A stretch of 64,000 nucleotides of DNA, from positions 21,428 to 85,427 of the forward strand of contig CAJNOQ010000064.1 in NCBI GenBank assembly GCA_905250885.1. Reading direction: 5' to 3'. Positions 12,501 through 23,480 of the stretch are shown one piece after another (position 1 is the first letter of the stretch; each line of letters begins with the position of its first letter). Both the position numbers and the translations under genes were made by a program. Source of the DNA: Didymodactylos carnosus (Eukaryota > Rotifera > Eurotatoria > Philodinida > Philodinidae). Under the pieces are notes generated by a model, which worked only from the letters and a program-made list of their open reading frames with translations, ran no database searches and was not told where the DNA came from.

Positions 12501-15244
12501 TGTAAACGATAAATTGATCATCATCATCGGCCTTAATCGTAAGAAAATTTGTTTGGATGATAAATCTAAATGAGCATTTCGCCAACATTTATGATATGCT
12601 CCGAATAAAGAAGAAAAATTAGAGAAAGAATTTCTTTTTTCGAATCTATCCGACAGTAATAATAACAACAAAAACAACAGCTGGTTCAATGGATTTAAGG
12701 CAATTTAGTGATTAATTTAATAACATTACTCTTATGAAACAAATCGAGACTAAGCTAATACAGTAGAAGAGCTAGATTGATTACGCATCATTCGAAAATT
12801 GATTAATATATACCTTCTCATTAGAAACTAATTGCTATAATTTTCTGTTCGCAGATAGATGAGAGCTAATAAGAGAGATCAAGTGATTATGTAGATTGAA
12901 CAAAACAATCAATACTGACTGATTCAACCGTATTTTGTATTATATGAATCGTTTTTACTACCATACTGCTGACAGCAGTATTTACAACATTACAATTTTA
13001 ATTTAATAAAAACGAGTTTTGACATATATCTCTCATTATATAAAACAGAACCGTTAACATAACTTTTCCGAATATATAATCAAAATCGTTAATAACATGG
13101 CTGTATAATATATGATTGTAATTTACTTGAAAAATACAGGAAAAAACAGCAGATACTCTATCATGATCATCATCCTTCAGTTTATAATTATTTTTTAATG
13201 TAATCAATGTATACATCTTATCATATCATATCAGTGAGTTGCTAATATCGAAAAAAAGAGAGAGAGTTGAAATACAGGTTTTGTAAACGAAAGAAATATG
13301 TTACACTGTTTTGATTTTATTCTAGTAGCTTTTTATTACTCAAAATGGTAATATATTCTAGTAAACTTTTTTAAAAATACTCAATTATCATTTTCTTGAA
13401 CGTATTCGAAAATAAAAATAATATTTTTCATCACATTTGGATCGAATGCAATCAGAAGTCATACTTACACTTTAATTATTGCTGTTCAGCTTATTTACCT
13501 TAATATCTAAGAAAATGACAAAAAAAAATCTCTAATAAAATATGACAGCTGCTAAAGATATATCGATATAAATTTCTCTGATACGAAACAAGTATTATTA
13601 CCTAAATGAGTAATTCATCCTATCTGACAAGTAGCATCATAGACCATTTATCAAAAAGATTCAACTGCTGTTGTCTTCTAATCCCACTTTTAAATACAAT
13701 CTACGAGCAGGACCGCAAATTTGTTTAAAAGCATTGATTTCGAAATTGAAAAGTCTCTTTATGCTTCAGGTGAAAATAGCGATTAAGAAAGAAAGATTTT
13801 ATATGTAGTAATAATGTCATTCGCCATTAAGACAAAAAAAAAGAAAAAAAGTTGATAGATGTGGTTTTGATTTCATTGTCTTTAATTATAGATAAGTGTG
13901 TGTGAATAAATATAAACCTGTTACATTATTCTCTCTCTTTCTTTCTACTAAATATTTCAATTAATTATTGCTCAAAGCCATCACCAAGAAGAAAAGAAGT
14001 CTATGTCATCACAACATACAATGTGCTCAATATAGAATAATTCAAATGATGTGCAAACAGAGGAACTAAATGTATCGCTCTATAGCCTATAACTCTAATT
14101 GATTCATTTTCCTTTTCTACATATGATAGTTAGAATAAAAAAAAGAGCATAACGATTACACGACTAATCATCAGTAGTTACAAATCTATTGATTAAAATA
14201 CTCAATTATCTAACTCTATATCGACAAGGTGCACAAAGCTTTAAAATGTATTGTAACATTATATTTTCTTCTCATTCAATTGTATTGAATTCTAGTTGCA
14301 CTAACCTGTTTAAATTGTTCTTCATATGTCCATTCGGTAGTACTACCCGAATTGCTTTGATTTCCCGAATCTGAACTGCTTGGTGATCTACTAGATGACT
14401 GTTCCGTAGGTGCTGTTGGTTGATGTATTGAGGATGTGGTCGATGCTGACGCTGTTGTTGTTGTGATACCAACAGTTGATATTGCTCCTGTTTGACTATT
14501 TGACGGACTGTGTGTTGATAATTGCCATGAATTGAAACGATTATCCTTGTTTTCCGGTAAAAACGAGGCAGCAGTCGCACTTGTAGCTGATGGGAGAAGT
14601 CTTTCGGCAAGATAGGGATTGAAATTGTGAAAATTATATAAATGTGGTGAATGTGAATAGTGTGAGTAGAGTGCTGCTTGATTTGATAAATATCGATCAC
14701 GTTCATCTTTCGACATATGACGATGATCTCGTTCATCTGGATTGCTGTTGCTATTAGTCAATAATTGCGAAAAAACACGTTCGCGATCTTCTGGTTTCAT
14801 AGCAAACGATTGAGTGTATAGTAAAAAATTTCGATGTGCTAACCAGCGTTCTTCATATTCTTTCAGTTCTTTAACAATTCGATCACGATGACAAGAATAA
14901 TCGGTTTTGGACTGAGAATCATCTGCATTTGTAAGATTATTTTTTGTGGACGTACTGGTACTGGTAGTTATTGGCGGAGAATGCGTTATTGATGACTCCT
15001 CTTTTTTCTCACTTTTGATTTCAACATGAGATATCGAAGGCGAAGCTTGTTCAACATCACCACTCACACTAGAAAAATTATCTTCATCAAGTTCACCATC
15101 AAGAATTTCCTCTTCTCCGGGCAAAGGTGAACATTCTTGAATATTCTAAAAAAGAAAAGAACTGAATTATTAAAGAAATAATGTTTTCGGTACGATAATT
15201 ACTTTTAAATGAAAGTCACCGGAGTCTGATTTCAAAACTTCCAT
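3594..15244 (-). CDS. ARID3: ARID3 / dead-ringer (BRIGHT) family transcription factor
   Basis: Eight exons join in phase (+ strand coordinates, 5' to 3'): 15203-15244, 14306-15145, 8796-8868, 5769-5952, 4272-4389, 4132-4216, 3751-4050, 3594-3685, giving about 577 residues. The N-terminal 290 residues are acidic, then Ser/Thr-rich and disordered. The extended ARID domain starts at WTYEEQFKQ, continues over LYELSDEPKRKEFLDDLFSF and GTPVNRIPIMAKHVLDLYEL, and ends at YMKYLYPYECEK and NRREGRR. This is almost invariant compared with animal ARID3 proteins. A Pro-rich linker follows, then a C-terminal REKLES-type strand (ISVEVNGISYQGTLYA). Known role: the ARID binds AT-rich DNA as a nuclear regulator of development, and REKLES mediates self-association. 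The start is the first ATG of a short first exon. Introns of 1.4, 2.8 and 5.4 kb are far longer than those of neighbouring genes and may hold enhancers. Identification is secure; single exon ends could shift by a few bases. Confidence 0.93.
4390..5768 (-). other. ARID3 intron 4, 1.4 kb
   Basis: AT-rich intron between the two halves of the ARID domain. It contains an AAT microsatellite (about 5315-5340) and a GT microsatellite (about 5573-5595). No coding exon or inverted repeat is apparent. Confidence 0.6.
5953..8795 (-). other. ARID3 intron 3, 2.8 kb
   Basis: Long intron within the ARID coding region. It has many stop codons in all frames, AT-rich simple tracts and a more GC-rich patch near 8110-8290 that may be an old insertion, though no inverted ends are seen. 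Short open frames here lack any recognisable protein character. Confidence 0.5.
8869..14305 (-). other. ARID3 intron 2, 5.4 kb
   Basis: Largest intron in the window, splitting the disordered N-terminal exon from the ARID exons. It includes GA tracts, a TA run near 11030-11060 and a 14-bp direct duplication near 9162-9189. No coding exon is recognised. Its size, against introns of about 60 bp elsewhere, makes it a candidate home for regulatory sequence. Confidence 0.5.
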
Positions 15245-18200
15245 ATTATAAAAATTGTTTTGTGTTTGAGATCAATTATTATTCCTAAAATATAAAAATA
15301 TTCGCTATAAAATCAGGAAGACATGTTGGAGTCAACTACTTCGAATGTTCGCGAGAACGGAAGATACTAAACTAAATCTCAGTTCAAACTTTTTACATAT
15401 TCTATAATCTAGGCAGAATTACACCAGTTTTATTTTCTTACCTCTGACGCATATGGATATATATGTATTATTTTTTCTCTGTTTGGTTTAAATTTGAACC
15501 AACAATTTTATTTAAAAAAAAAAGTAAATGCCGAAGGTAAAAAGACGAATCAAAATTTCTATTTTGTTGTATTGTCTTTCTTTCTTCTTATGTTTTCTCT
15601 CGGTGCGTATTAGATGTCTTATGTGTAAAAATTCTTGTTCTTCTCTATATCTATAATGATAATATAAAATTAATCATAGAACAAAATAAAAAAAAAGAAT
15701 CTCCGTATGAGTTCTCTATTCTACATCATGCCATAAAATTGATCCTGAAGGCATAAATACATATTTGCACACATGCTATACATTGATATTAAACAACTTA
15801 TTAGATAGATTTTTTTTTCTTTCTTTTATCTAGTTCTTCTTCCTTATACCGGATTCGTCAATGATTATTTTTTTTCTCAACAAATAATATTATTCGTGAA
15901 TATTTTTCTACTTGTTTCTATCTTTACAATATAAAAATTAGAAGAAAAAATAAATTTCAAAACAAAAAAAAAAACTCGTTTTCATCTAATAAGCAAAACA
16001 AAAGGCAAATAATGTAACGTTTATTTATTATGTTCTCTAATGTCGATTATAGAGTAAAATAAGCAAGCCTAGCTAGCTAGCATTTGTGAAATCGACTAAT
16101 CATCATCATCATATAGTCTAACGTGAATAATGATGATAATGGGACAAAGAGAGAGGAAAAAAAAGAAGAAAAAGAGGAAATAGAGAGACATAAATACACA
16201 CACGCACAAGAATAATAATAATAATTAGAATCATAGTAGTCATAATAGCAATACAATTATTATATTGCAGATGTCTTTATGTGAACTATTATAAAACGGA
16301 ATATAATAATTCAGTTGCAAAATAACAACAAAAAAAAACAACGATCTCTATTTATGTAGGTTCTTCTTCTTGATTTAGATTGGCCATGATGAAAAGAGAG
16401 AGAGAGAGAGATGACACAAATAACATAGCTCCAAGAAATAATTATTAATACGGTTTGCTAAATTCATATTCATACGTTACAGAAAATAATAACATTTGTT
16501 TTGTACAACCAACTTGTGCATCTGTCCTACATCTAAATCCATCTACAATTACAGAGTAAATAAAACACACAAAAAGGAGTGACTAGTGGAGATATTTAGA
16601 GTGACAATGTATCTGTTAGCAGAATAAGATTTTTAAGAACCTAAAAAACAGTTCAGATCTCCCAATACATGCCCAAGAATTTATATTTACGTGGACAATT
16701 TTCAAAGAGACTATATATTCATCCTGATTATACAGGAATATACCAGGCGCAACCCGCTCTTTTACTCAGATATACACAGCGCTAACGGATATCCTAAAGA
16801 AAACAATATTACTTAGTAATTCTATCATAACTGGTTTTTCTAACATTCTTAGTTTATTTTTGCAGAAGATGCGCCAACCATTTTCGATAAAAAAGTGTAT
16901 TAAATGGTTCGTTTATTGAAAAACGTAAGACTCGAACGCCGAGTTGTCAACTATAAAAAATTCCAAATGTGGGATAGATTAGTTTTTAAAATGAGGAACA
17001 TCACCAATGTCCGTCATTTTAAAGAAGTTTTCTAAGCGAGGTACACGCTATGGAACGAGTTTTTATGAGGATCAAATCTTGAAGTGAGAGATTGTCCCTC
17101 TCTTAGAGGGATATTTTACAACCACGTTCGAACGTTGTATATATTGAGAAGGAAACAAGTAACTTTCTAATCAAAAAATCAGTTTTTCCGGTTTTCTTCC
17201 TTACCCTGTTGTGATATGAAAAAATCGAACTACGTATTCACTAACAATTTATATTTAACTAAAATTTTCTCACAGCATAATCGGCTGAATATTTTTTCAC
17301 CATACTGTGAAATTCTTATGATTCTCTAAAATAAAAACTTTAGAATTGCAGGTTTTCATGTTACAAAGAAACAATGCTTCTGCAATATTGAATGCGAAAA
17401 GATAAGTAACTTTTCTTATTTCATTCGGCCGAACGGAGAGATTTAATTTTATTTGTTATTCAGTAAATTCTGTTGAAAATATCTTTTTGTATCATAAAAC
17501 ATTTGAACGAAATCGATTATACAACGTGAGAAAAAACATATTTGCCAGTATCATGAAACTTAGTCTGCAGCATCTTGATACCTGTTGAACGTTCAAAAAG
17601 AAACTGGAATTTTTTTAAAAAATGCTTTAGAAAGATGACCAGTTCGAACCTTGTCAGTGTTTCTCATGAAACGTCCCACTTTCACATCTTGTAATAAATC
17701 ACTCACTACATTTCTTATGTAGAGCGTCAATGTGCATCTTTTTAAAAAAATTAGGTCGTAGGAATTGTCAGAGGAAAAAGTTGTCATTAAAATACTAAGT
17801 GACGATTTTCATAAACATGTAACAGCAAAATTGGGTCAAAAAGTACCAATTATCCACAAAAAGGCTATTCGTTAGTGGTTTACTCTCATTTTATCGCTAC
17901 TATCAACGTAACTACTACAACACCTTTCTTCGTCATGATACTCCCTTTAACATGGCAAAAGGTTCGTATACCATTCAATATGATCTAAAGCCCTGAACCT
18001 TAAAAGTTTTTGTAATTTTGAGATTTTAAGAAATAGTTTTATTCAAATTTAATTTTATTTCTAAAATCCGTCGAATAAATCATTACAGGATCATTCATCT
18101 GATATTTAGCTTGATAACTTCGTTATGACATATTCACACAATGTCACCAGAATTGCCATATGTCCTCTGCAACAGAGATGGTTGCTTTGATGATTTATCC

Positions 18201-19087
18201 CTTCTAAGAATCCAGCCCTCTGAGCGTCCTTCATTTCAGATTAATCTATCACACACTTGACATCGGAACTTTTACAGTTGGTAGCCTGAATTTCACCGAT
18301 CTTAGCTGATTTGTTTGGTTATGCCGATTTTCAATTCTCTAGAAAACGAGTTTGCTAGGCAGATATTTCGAAGAAACTTTAGAACAGATTGATCATAGTC
18401 ACTACGACCAACACAACTTTCATTCATCATAATATGTTTTTCTTTAAAACCGGCAAATATGCATCATTAAGAATGCAATACAAGCAGAATCAAAAACTGG
18501 AAACATAGGTCCAGTCATTTTCCAAAAAGAGATACCAACAGAAAGGTATAAATTATATCTTGATAATGTCTCAAACTAGTTCTTCTTTCAGAAGGCTTTC
18601 TTTTTTTTCTTTTCCAAGCTAAAATTTTTGAAATAGCCTGCAGCTATTTCTCTGTGACAGAAGCAAAATTTTAAGAACTTTTCTTGTTCAAACTGCAGCT
18701 GTGTTATATTACACGTTATAATGTGATCCTTAGATACTTTGTAAATAGCTAGACTGTTTCATTAAACAGTGTATTAGTCCGACGTGTAACATTGTATCTA
18801 CTTATGCATATTCAAAGCTGACTACAAACTATATGTCAGTTTGTATAATTTATACAGCTGTATAATAAAAACCGAGTATAAAATTTATCACGTGTTATTG
18901 GGTATAAAATAAAAACGAAAATTTATCTCGAGACAAAGAACTAAAAAAGCGTCTAACTTTTCAACTCGACGTATTTCGACACAAACAGAACCACAGTCAC
19001 TTTTACACGTCTTCGCGTACTGTCAACACAAGACCTTTGCTTGTACTTTCTACTGTTTCAAATTCAATTAAAAGTTTTTTATACATA
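15245..19087. other. 3.8-kb intergenic region between divergent ARID3 and histone H1 genes
   Basis: The two flanking genes are transcribed away from each other, so both promoters should lie here. A TATAAAAT-like motif occurs twice near 18878-18910, about 180 bases before the H1 start codon. GA and AAT simple repeats lie near 16150-16420. A diverged copy of a dispersed repeat is at about 17180-17235. No open frame in 16500-18900 reads as a known protein. Confidence 0.5.
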
Positions 19088-20257
19088 ATGGCACCCAAAA
19101 CTAGCGGCCAAACCCGTCAGGCTGGTAAATCTCGTCAAGCTGGTAATACAAAATCAGGAAAAAGAGCACCATCAAAGTCAGTATCAAAATCGAAACATCC
19201 AGCATATACGGTAAGCATAAAAGAATATCAGATCATTTTCAAACACTTTCCTATATTTTCCATTTATAAGGCTATGGTTAAAGAAGCGCTTGAAGCATTA
19301 AATAAACGTGGTGGAACATCACGTCAAGCAATCTTAAATCATATCGTGGAAACACATGGTATTCAACGCGGTTTATCAGTCAATTCGCATTTACGTACAT
19401 CGTTGAAAAAAATGCTCGATAATGAAGAAATAACTCAGGTTTCAGGTAAAAACAGTAGTTTTCTCTTGTATGAAAACATAAGCATTTGATCCATGAGTGT
19501 TGTAAGCTAAGGATGTGCAGTGTGTAGACTTAGATTGAAAATAACTTTAAAGAATATAGTGCAATATAAACATACTTATCCTGCACATCTGCGACAGAGA
19601 AGTTAAATAACTTTCTATATCGTTGTATTGCTTTTTTATATCAAATTTTGCTAAGAAAACGTTCACTGCTTAGCCACAAGCGTTATTCTAGACACTCATA
19701 CTTCAGAGCTGATGAAAGAGTCTCGTGAAATAGTAGGTCATTTAAAAACCTTTTTTAGGTTCAGGTGCAAATGGTTTTTTTAAAATTAAATCTTCGAAAA
19801 AATCAAATACCCAAAAAAGTTCAAATACTCGTGGTAGATCATCATCAAAAAATTCGACTAGAAAACGTTCTTCTAGTCAAGGTGGTGGTTATTCAAATAA
19901 TCGTAGTCAACAAAAATCACCTAGCAAGAACCGGTCCGCTACAAAGGGGCGTTCTGCCGGAAGAAAATCAGGTGGTGCTACTAATTCCAAATCAAAATCA
20001 GTGAAACGGTAGGTTCTTCCTTATATAATCATCTATTAATTAAAAATTTCTTTATCATAATCTTTCATTCAAATTTTTGCTGACGCTGTTTGCTATAATA
20101 ATTTACATCTTTGTCCAAATGTTTTAGTTTGAGTAATAAACAATCACCGAACAAAAGAAATACAAAAGCCGGTAATTCAAAAAATAACTCGCCACGAAAA
20201 CAAGCTGGTCAGAAACAAAAGTCGCCACGAAAACAACAAAACAAAAATAGTTATTGA
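19088..20257 (+). CDS. Linker histone H1 (intron-containing, replacement type)
   Basis: Four exons join in phase: 19088-19210, 19271-19445, 19759-20008 and 20128-20257, giving about 225 residues. A basic N-terminal tail (MAPKTSGQTRQAGKS) leads into the winged-helix H1/H5 globular domain, about residues 39-108. Marks of the fold are AMVKEALEALNKRGGTSRQA, ILNHIVETHG, then LRTSLKKMLDNEEITQVSG and GFFKI. A long Lys/Arg/Ser/Gly/Asn tail follows with repeated SPxK/SPRK motifs (SPSKNR, SPNKR, SPRKQ), typical sites for Cdk phosphorylation. Known role: binds nucleosomal linker DNA and compacts chromatin. Three introns and a downstream AATAAA (20582) point to a polyadenylated replacement histone rather than a replication-dependent copy. 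I saw no histone stem-loop. The ATG used is the one before MAPK; an upstream in-frame extension is less histone-like. Confidence 0.9.
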
Positions 20258-20581
20258 TAAGCATTTGAATTCATTGTACATTTTGTTGTAAAAAAAGATT
20301 TTTCTCTTTGTTAAAGTATTCAATCTTGAACCATTATTCTTTCCCGTGGTTTCTTCGTTTTATACTACATATTTACGGTTATTTTCTATTCGATATAAGA
20401 GTGTGTGTTTATATGTGTTTTTCTAATCTCAATTTATTGTGTGTGTTGTATATATTTGCATATATTGCTTTTTTCCAAAAGATATCTATTTTTTTCACTG
20501 TTGTTTTGATTTTGATTTTGACAGAGCGAAGAGTGTATCATAGATGTTATAGCCAAAAAAACATTTACAAGATATATTTAA

Positions 20582-20587
20582 AATAAA
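20582..20587 (+). promoter_or_regulatory. Poly(A) signal of histone H1
   Basis: AATAAA about 325 bases after the H1 stop, in non-coding AT-rich sequence. Confidence 0.35.
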
Positions 20588-22067
20588 TAGTCAAGGTAGA
20601 ATAATAATCGTTGATGAAGCAAACGTCTTTTACTCGTGAGAAAATGACTATATTTTTGAATCTAAGAAAAAATTTTCAGTTACTGTCTTTGGATGTATGC
20701 GCCAAGTCATCCTCCTCCGTTTGCAAATTATCATTTAACAGTGTACAACAAAAGAATTGAACCTCGTGATAACAAGAATAATTTTAGTAGCCCAGATAAA
20801 ATAAAGTTTGCGTGATGGAGGGTGCTCGGCTATAGGACACTCGATGCAGTTGTTCGTTTGAAAAAGCGTGAAATTCTGGAAAAACGTCCGAAAAATCGGT
20901 TAGAGGCCCGGCCACGTTTTCTTAGAACTATCGAAAAATATACGCACCATTCTACAAGACTACAAATGTGAAGTCTAACGCACTATTTTCTGTAGTGCTT
21001 GATATTTAGAATTTTTTCAAAATGTCGGCATGGGAGCAACGTGAAAATTTTCGACTGATAATTTTTTGCGTTGAAAACAATTTTTTATGAACTATTGAAT
21101 ATTGTTCAACGCGCACATTTCGATATAGTAAAAATCTTTTGCTTGGTTGTGAACACATTCTGCCAAGATGTGAAAAGTTAGATGTTAGCGAAAAGGTAAC
21201 AGAATTCTAAATTTTATGCGTTGATTGTAGCATATACGCTTGAATTTTGCAATGTGTCTTTCAATGCTATGTCTATTAGTGCACTCTCATGTCGACTCAT
21301 TATTGGCTCTTTCCAGACACATATTTGAAAGCTGAATGAGTCACTTAGCTTAGTTAATAAGTATTAGAAGATAAAAAAAGAAAAGAGTCATTGCGAAAAC
21401 TCGCCAGGGAATTAAACATACTCAGTTTAATGGTTCATGGACAAACATTTGCACGTTGAATCGAAAACAATTTTTATACATCAGAACTATTATTTCAATG
21501 GGAAAGATGTATGACGCTGCTGCTGATGATGATTCTTAAACAGAATATGGTCAATATCAGATAGTCCAGGAAAAATGGGCCACTTTTTGTTTCGATTTTC
21601 CTCAGCCGTGTTTCATTTGTTTGCGTTCATTCATACACTAGAAGATGTATCTTGAAATTCTCTAAAAAAATCGTATTCAGCATGTTATTGTAAAAGTAAG
21701 AGTGGAGGGATATATGAAAAACACTGATCAGATTTGAAATGTTCAACTACCTAACTGAAAAAACTATTTTTTCGGTTTTATTCCTTTATCTGTTGAGATA
21801 CGAAAAAATCTAACTAGCCAATTTGTAGCGCTTGAAAAACTCTATCTTCCAGCTATAATTAGAGTTTTACCACATCTCAACTGATTACATGAGAATTTTT
21901 TATTTTTATTCATTCTCAGAAAAATAATTATTTTCGTACATGAGTTTCGCAGCATTGCGTAAAATCGGCATAACCCGTATAAAATCAAACTTTTGGGGTT
22001 CGGGTTTTTTCTTGTTTTATAATAGAGTGAGATGTTTTTTATATCCAAATACAAGGAACACAACATG

Positions 22068-22208
22068 TAGTGGCGTAACCAGGAAATGGTGGGTGCCCGG
22101 GCGGTAGTATGAATTTTTTTCTAAAATCTAGATTTCCTTCTTCATCGGTGCGACAAGGATCGATGCCCGGGCGGCACCCTGGTATGCCAGGGCTTAGTTA
22201 CGCCACTA
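22068..22208. mobile_element. 141-bp MITE with hAT-like 8-bp target duplication
   Basis: The ends are inverted copies: TAGTGGCGTAAC at the left and GTTACGCCACTA at the right. Perfect 8-bp direct repeats ACAACATG flank it at 22060-22067 and 22209-22216, as left by hAT-superfamily transposition. The inside repeats GATGCCCGGGCGG-like blocks and has no coding capacity. It is therefore a non-autonomous miniature element. The hAT assignment rests on duplication length alone. Confidence 0.85.
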
Positions 22209-22284
22209 ACAACATGCTGAGTGAAAAGATGAAATTTTCCTTGCTATTCAGTGGATTTCAATATGGTTACCTTTTGTATCATAG

Positions 22285-22897
22285 ATTATGCACCATTGAC
22301 GAGACCTATTTAGTTTTGTAGAGCTCGTTGACTATTCAGAAAATCTATTTCGCGGCTCCTGGGATAACGTACATTTTGTCTGTGCTCATTATACTCTTAA
22401 AGCAAATATGCCGCCAAAGCTGACATTTTTCAGGTATTTTTCAATCCCTTTGGCCGACTTTTCACTTTAAAATTTTAATATATTCTAAATTTTTGGTCCT
22501 GAACAGAATGAGTGTATTGTTATTTATTCAAAAACGTACAGTACTCCTTTTGCTTTTCATCTCCGTACATTAGCGCTAGGTAGTAAATAACAGTAAAAGC
22601 GATTATCGGGAATTTTGAAATGGTACGGATATTTTAGAGCCTTACACGTAACATTCTCATGAAAGATATAGTTTCTGGCACTTTAAGTGAAGTAGGAGTA
22701 GCGGACTTTCTTGAGAGGGAGAACAAGTCAAAAATCGATCCGAGGGATTGAAAAATACCTGAAAAATGTCAGCTTTGGCGGTATATTTGCTTTAAGAGCA
22801 TAATGAGCACAGACAAAATGTACATCATCCCAGGAGCTGCGAATAGTCATCGAGCTCTACGAAACTAAATAGGTCTCATCAATGTTGCACAAACTCT
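22285..22897. repeat. Long inverted repeat (hairpin element), about 0.6 kb
   Basis: The left arm (about 22285-22460) and right arm (about 22735-22897) are reverse complements with scattered mismatches. Shared blocks include GAGACCTATTTAGTTT, GTACATTTTGTCTGTGCTC and CCGCCAAAGCTGACATTTTTC. A central 275-bp part is unpaired. No transposase frame lies inside and no clear target duplication was found, so it is an old or end-eroded foldback element. Confidence 0.75.
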
Positions 22898-23480
22898 TCT
22901 AAACTGTGGTAGGTATTACATGGATGTATCTTAGTTGTAGTTTAGGTAAAAGGTTGACTCATCACGAGAAATATTAGAGAACTTCTTCCTGCTGCATTAA
23001 AATATATCAGAATCAGCACTGATTAATAAACTGAGACGCAATGAGAAAAAAATTGGAAAGAAAATTCTGTTAAAAAGTTCTAAAAAATTGGAGTAACAAA
23101 TTATATCGTGGTTTAGAAAACGATGAAAGATTTACTTCGTTAAAAATACAGTTTTATGGAGAATTCAACGGTGAATCGTTCTAAAAGAAATCGAAGTCTA
23201 GCAGATGAAAAAGGAAAAAGCTATTGGAAAATACTGAGACTGTCTTTGATTCATAGACATCTGTTATTTTCTACCTGCGTAACAGAGTTGTCTCAGGATA
23301 TCCTATCCCTCATTAGTAGTTTGCAGGATCATATGCCAGAATAGATAGATTAATATCACATGAATGATTTGCCCTAATTGTTAAAGAATTTGACATTATT
23401 TATGGTATAGAATGTACCTGTCTGCTTTTTACTATCCAATTGAATTGTGGTTATTGTTTATATATTAATTACCTGTAGAT

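Larger units (their letters stand above)
20258..23480. other. Intergenic region with transposon debris
   Basis: Between histone H1 and the Mx-like gene. It holds the H1 3' UTR, a diverged dispersed repeat near 21765-21815, a 141-bp inverted-repeat element (22068-22208) and a larger hairpin element (about 22285-22897). Short open frames here overlap these elements and are not credible genes. Confidence 0.55.

Noticed and set aside
14272-14736. Second minus-strand frame of 154 codons over the ARID3 N-terminal exon
   Set aside because: Overlaps the longer frame that leads in phase into the ARID domain; Gln/His-rich out-of-frame reading.
16500-18900. Possible transposase relic upstream of histone H1
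   Set aside because: Read in several frames on both strands; no DDE signature, helix-turn-helix or zinc-finger pattern emerged.
22109-22321. + strand frame of 70 codons
   Set aside because: It spans the 141-bp MITE and its target duplication.
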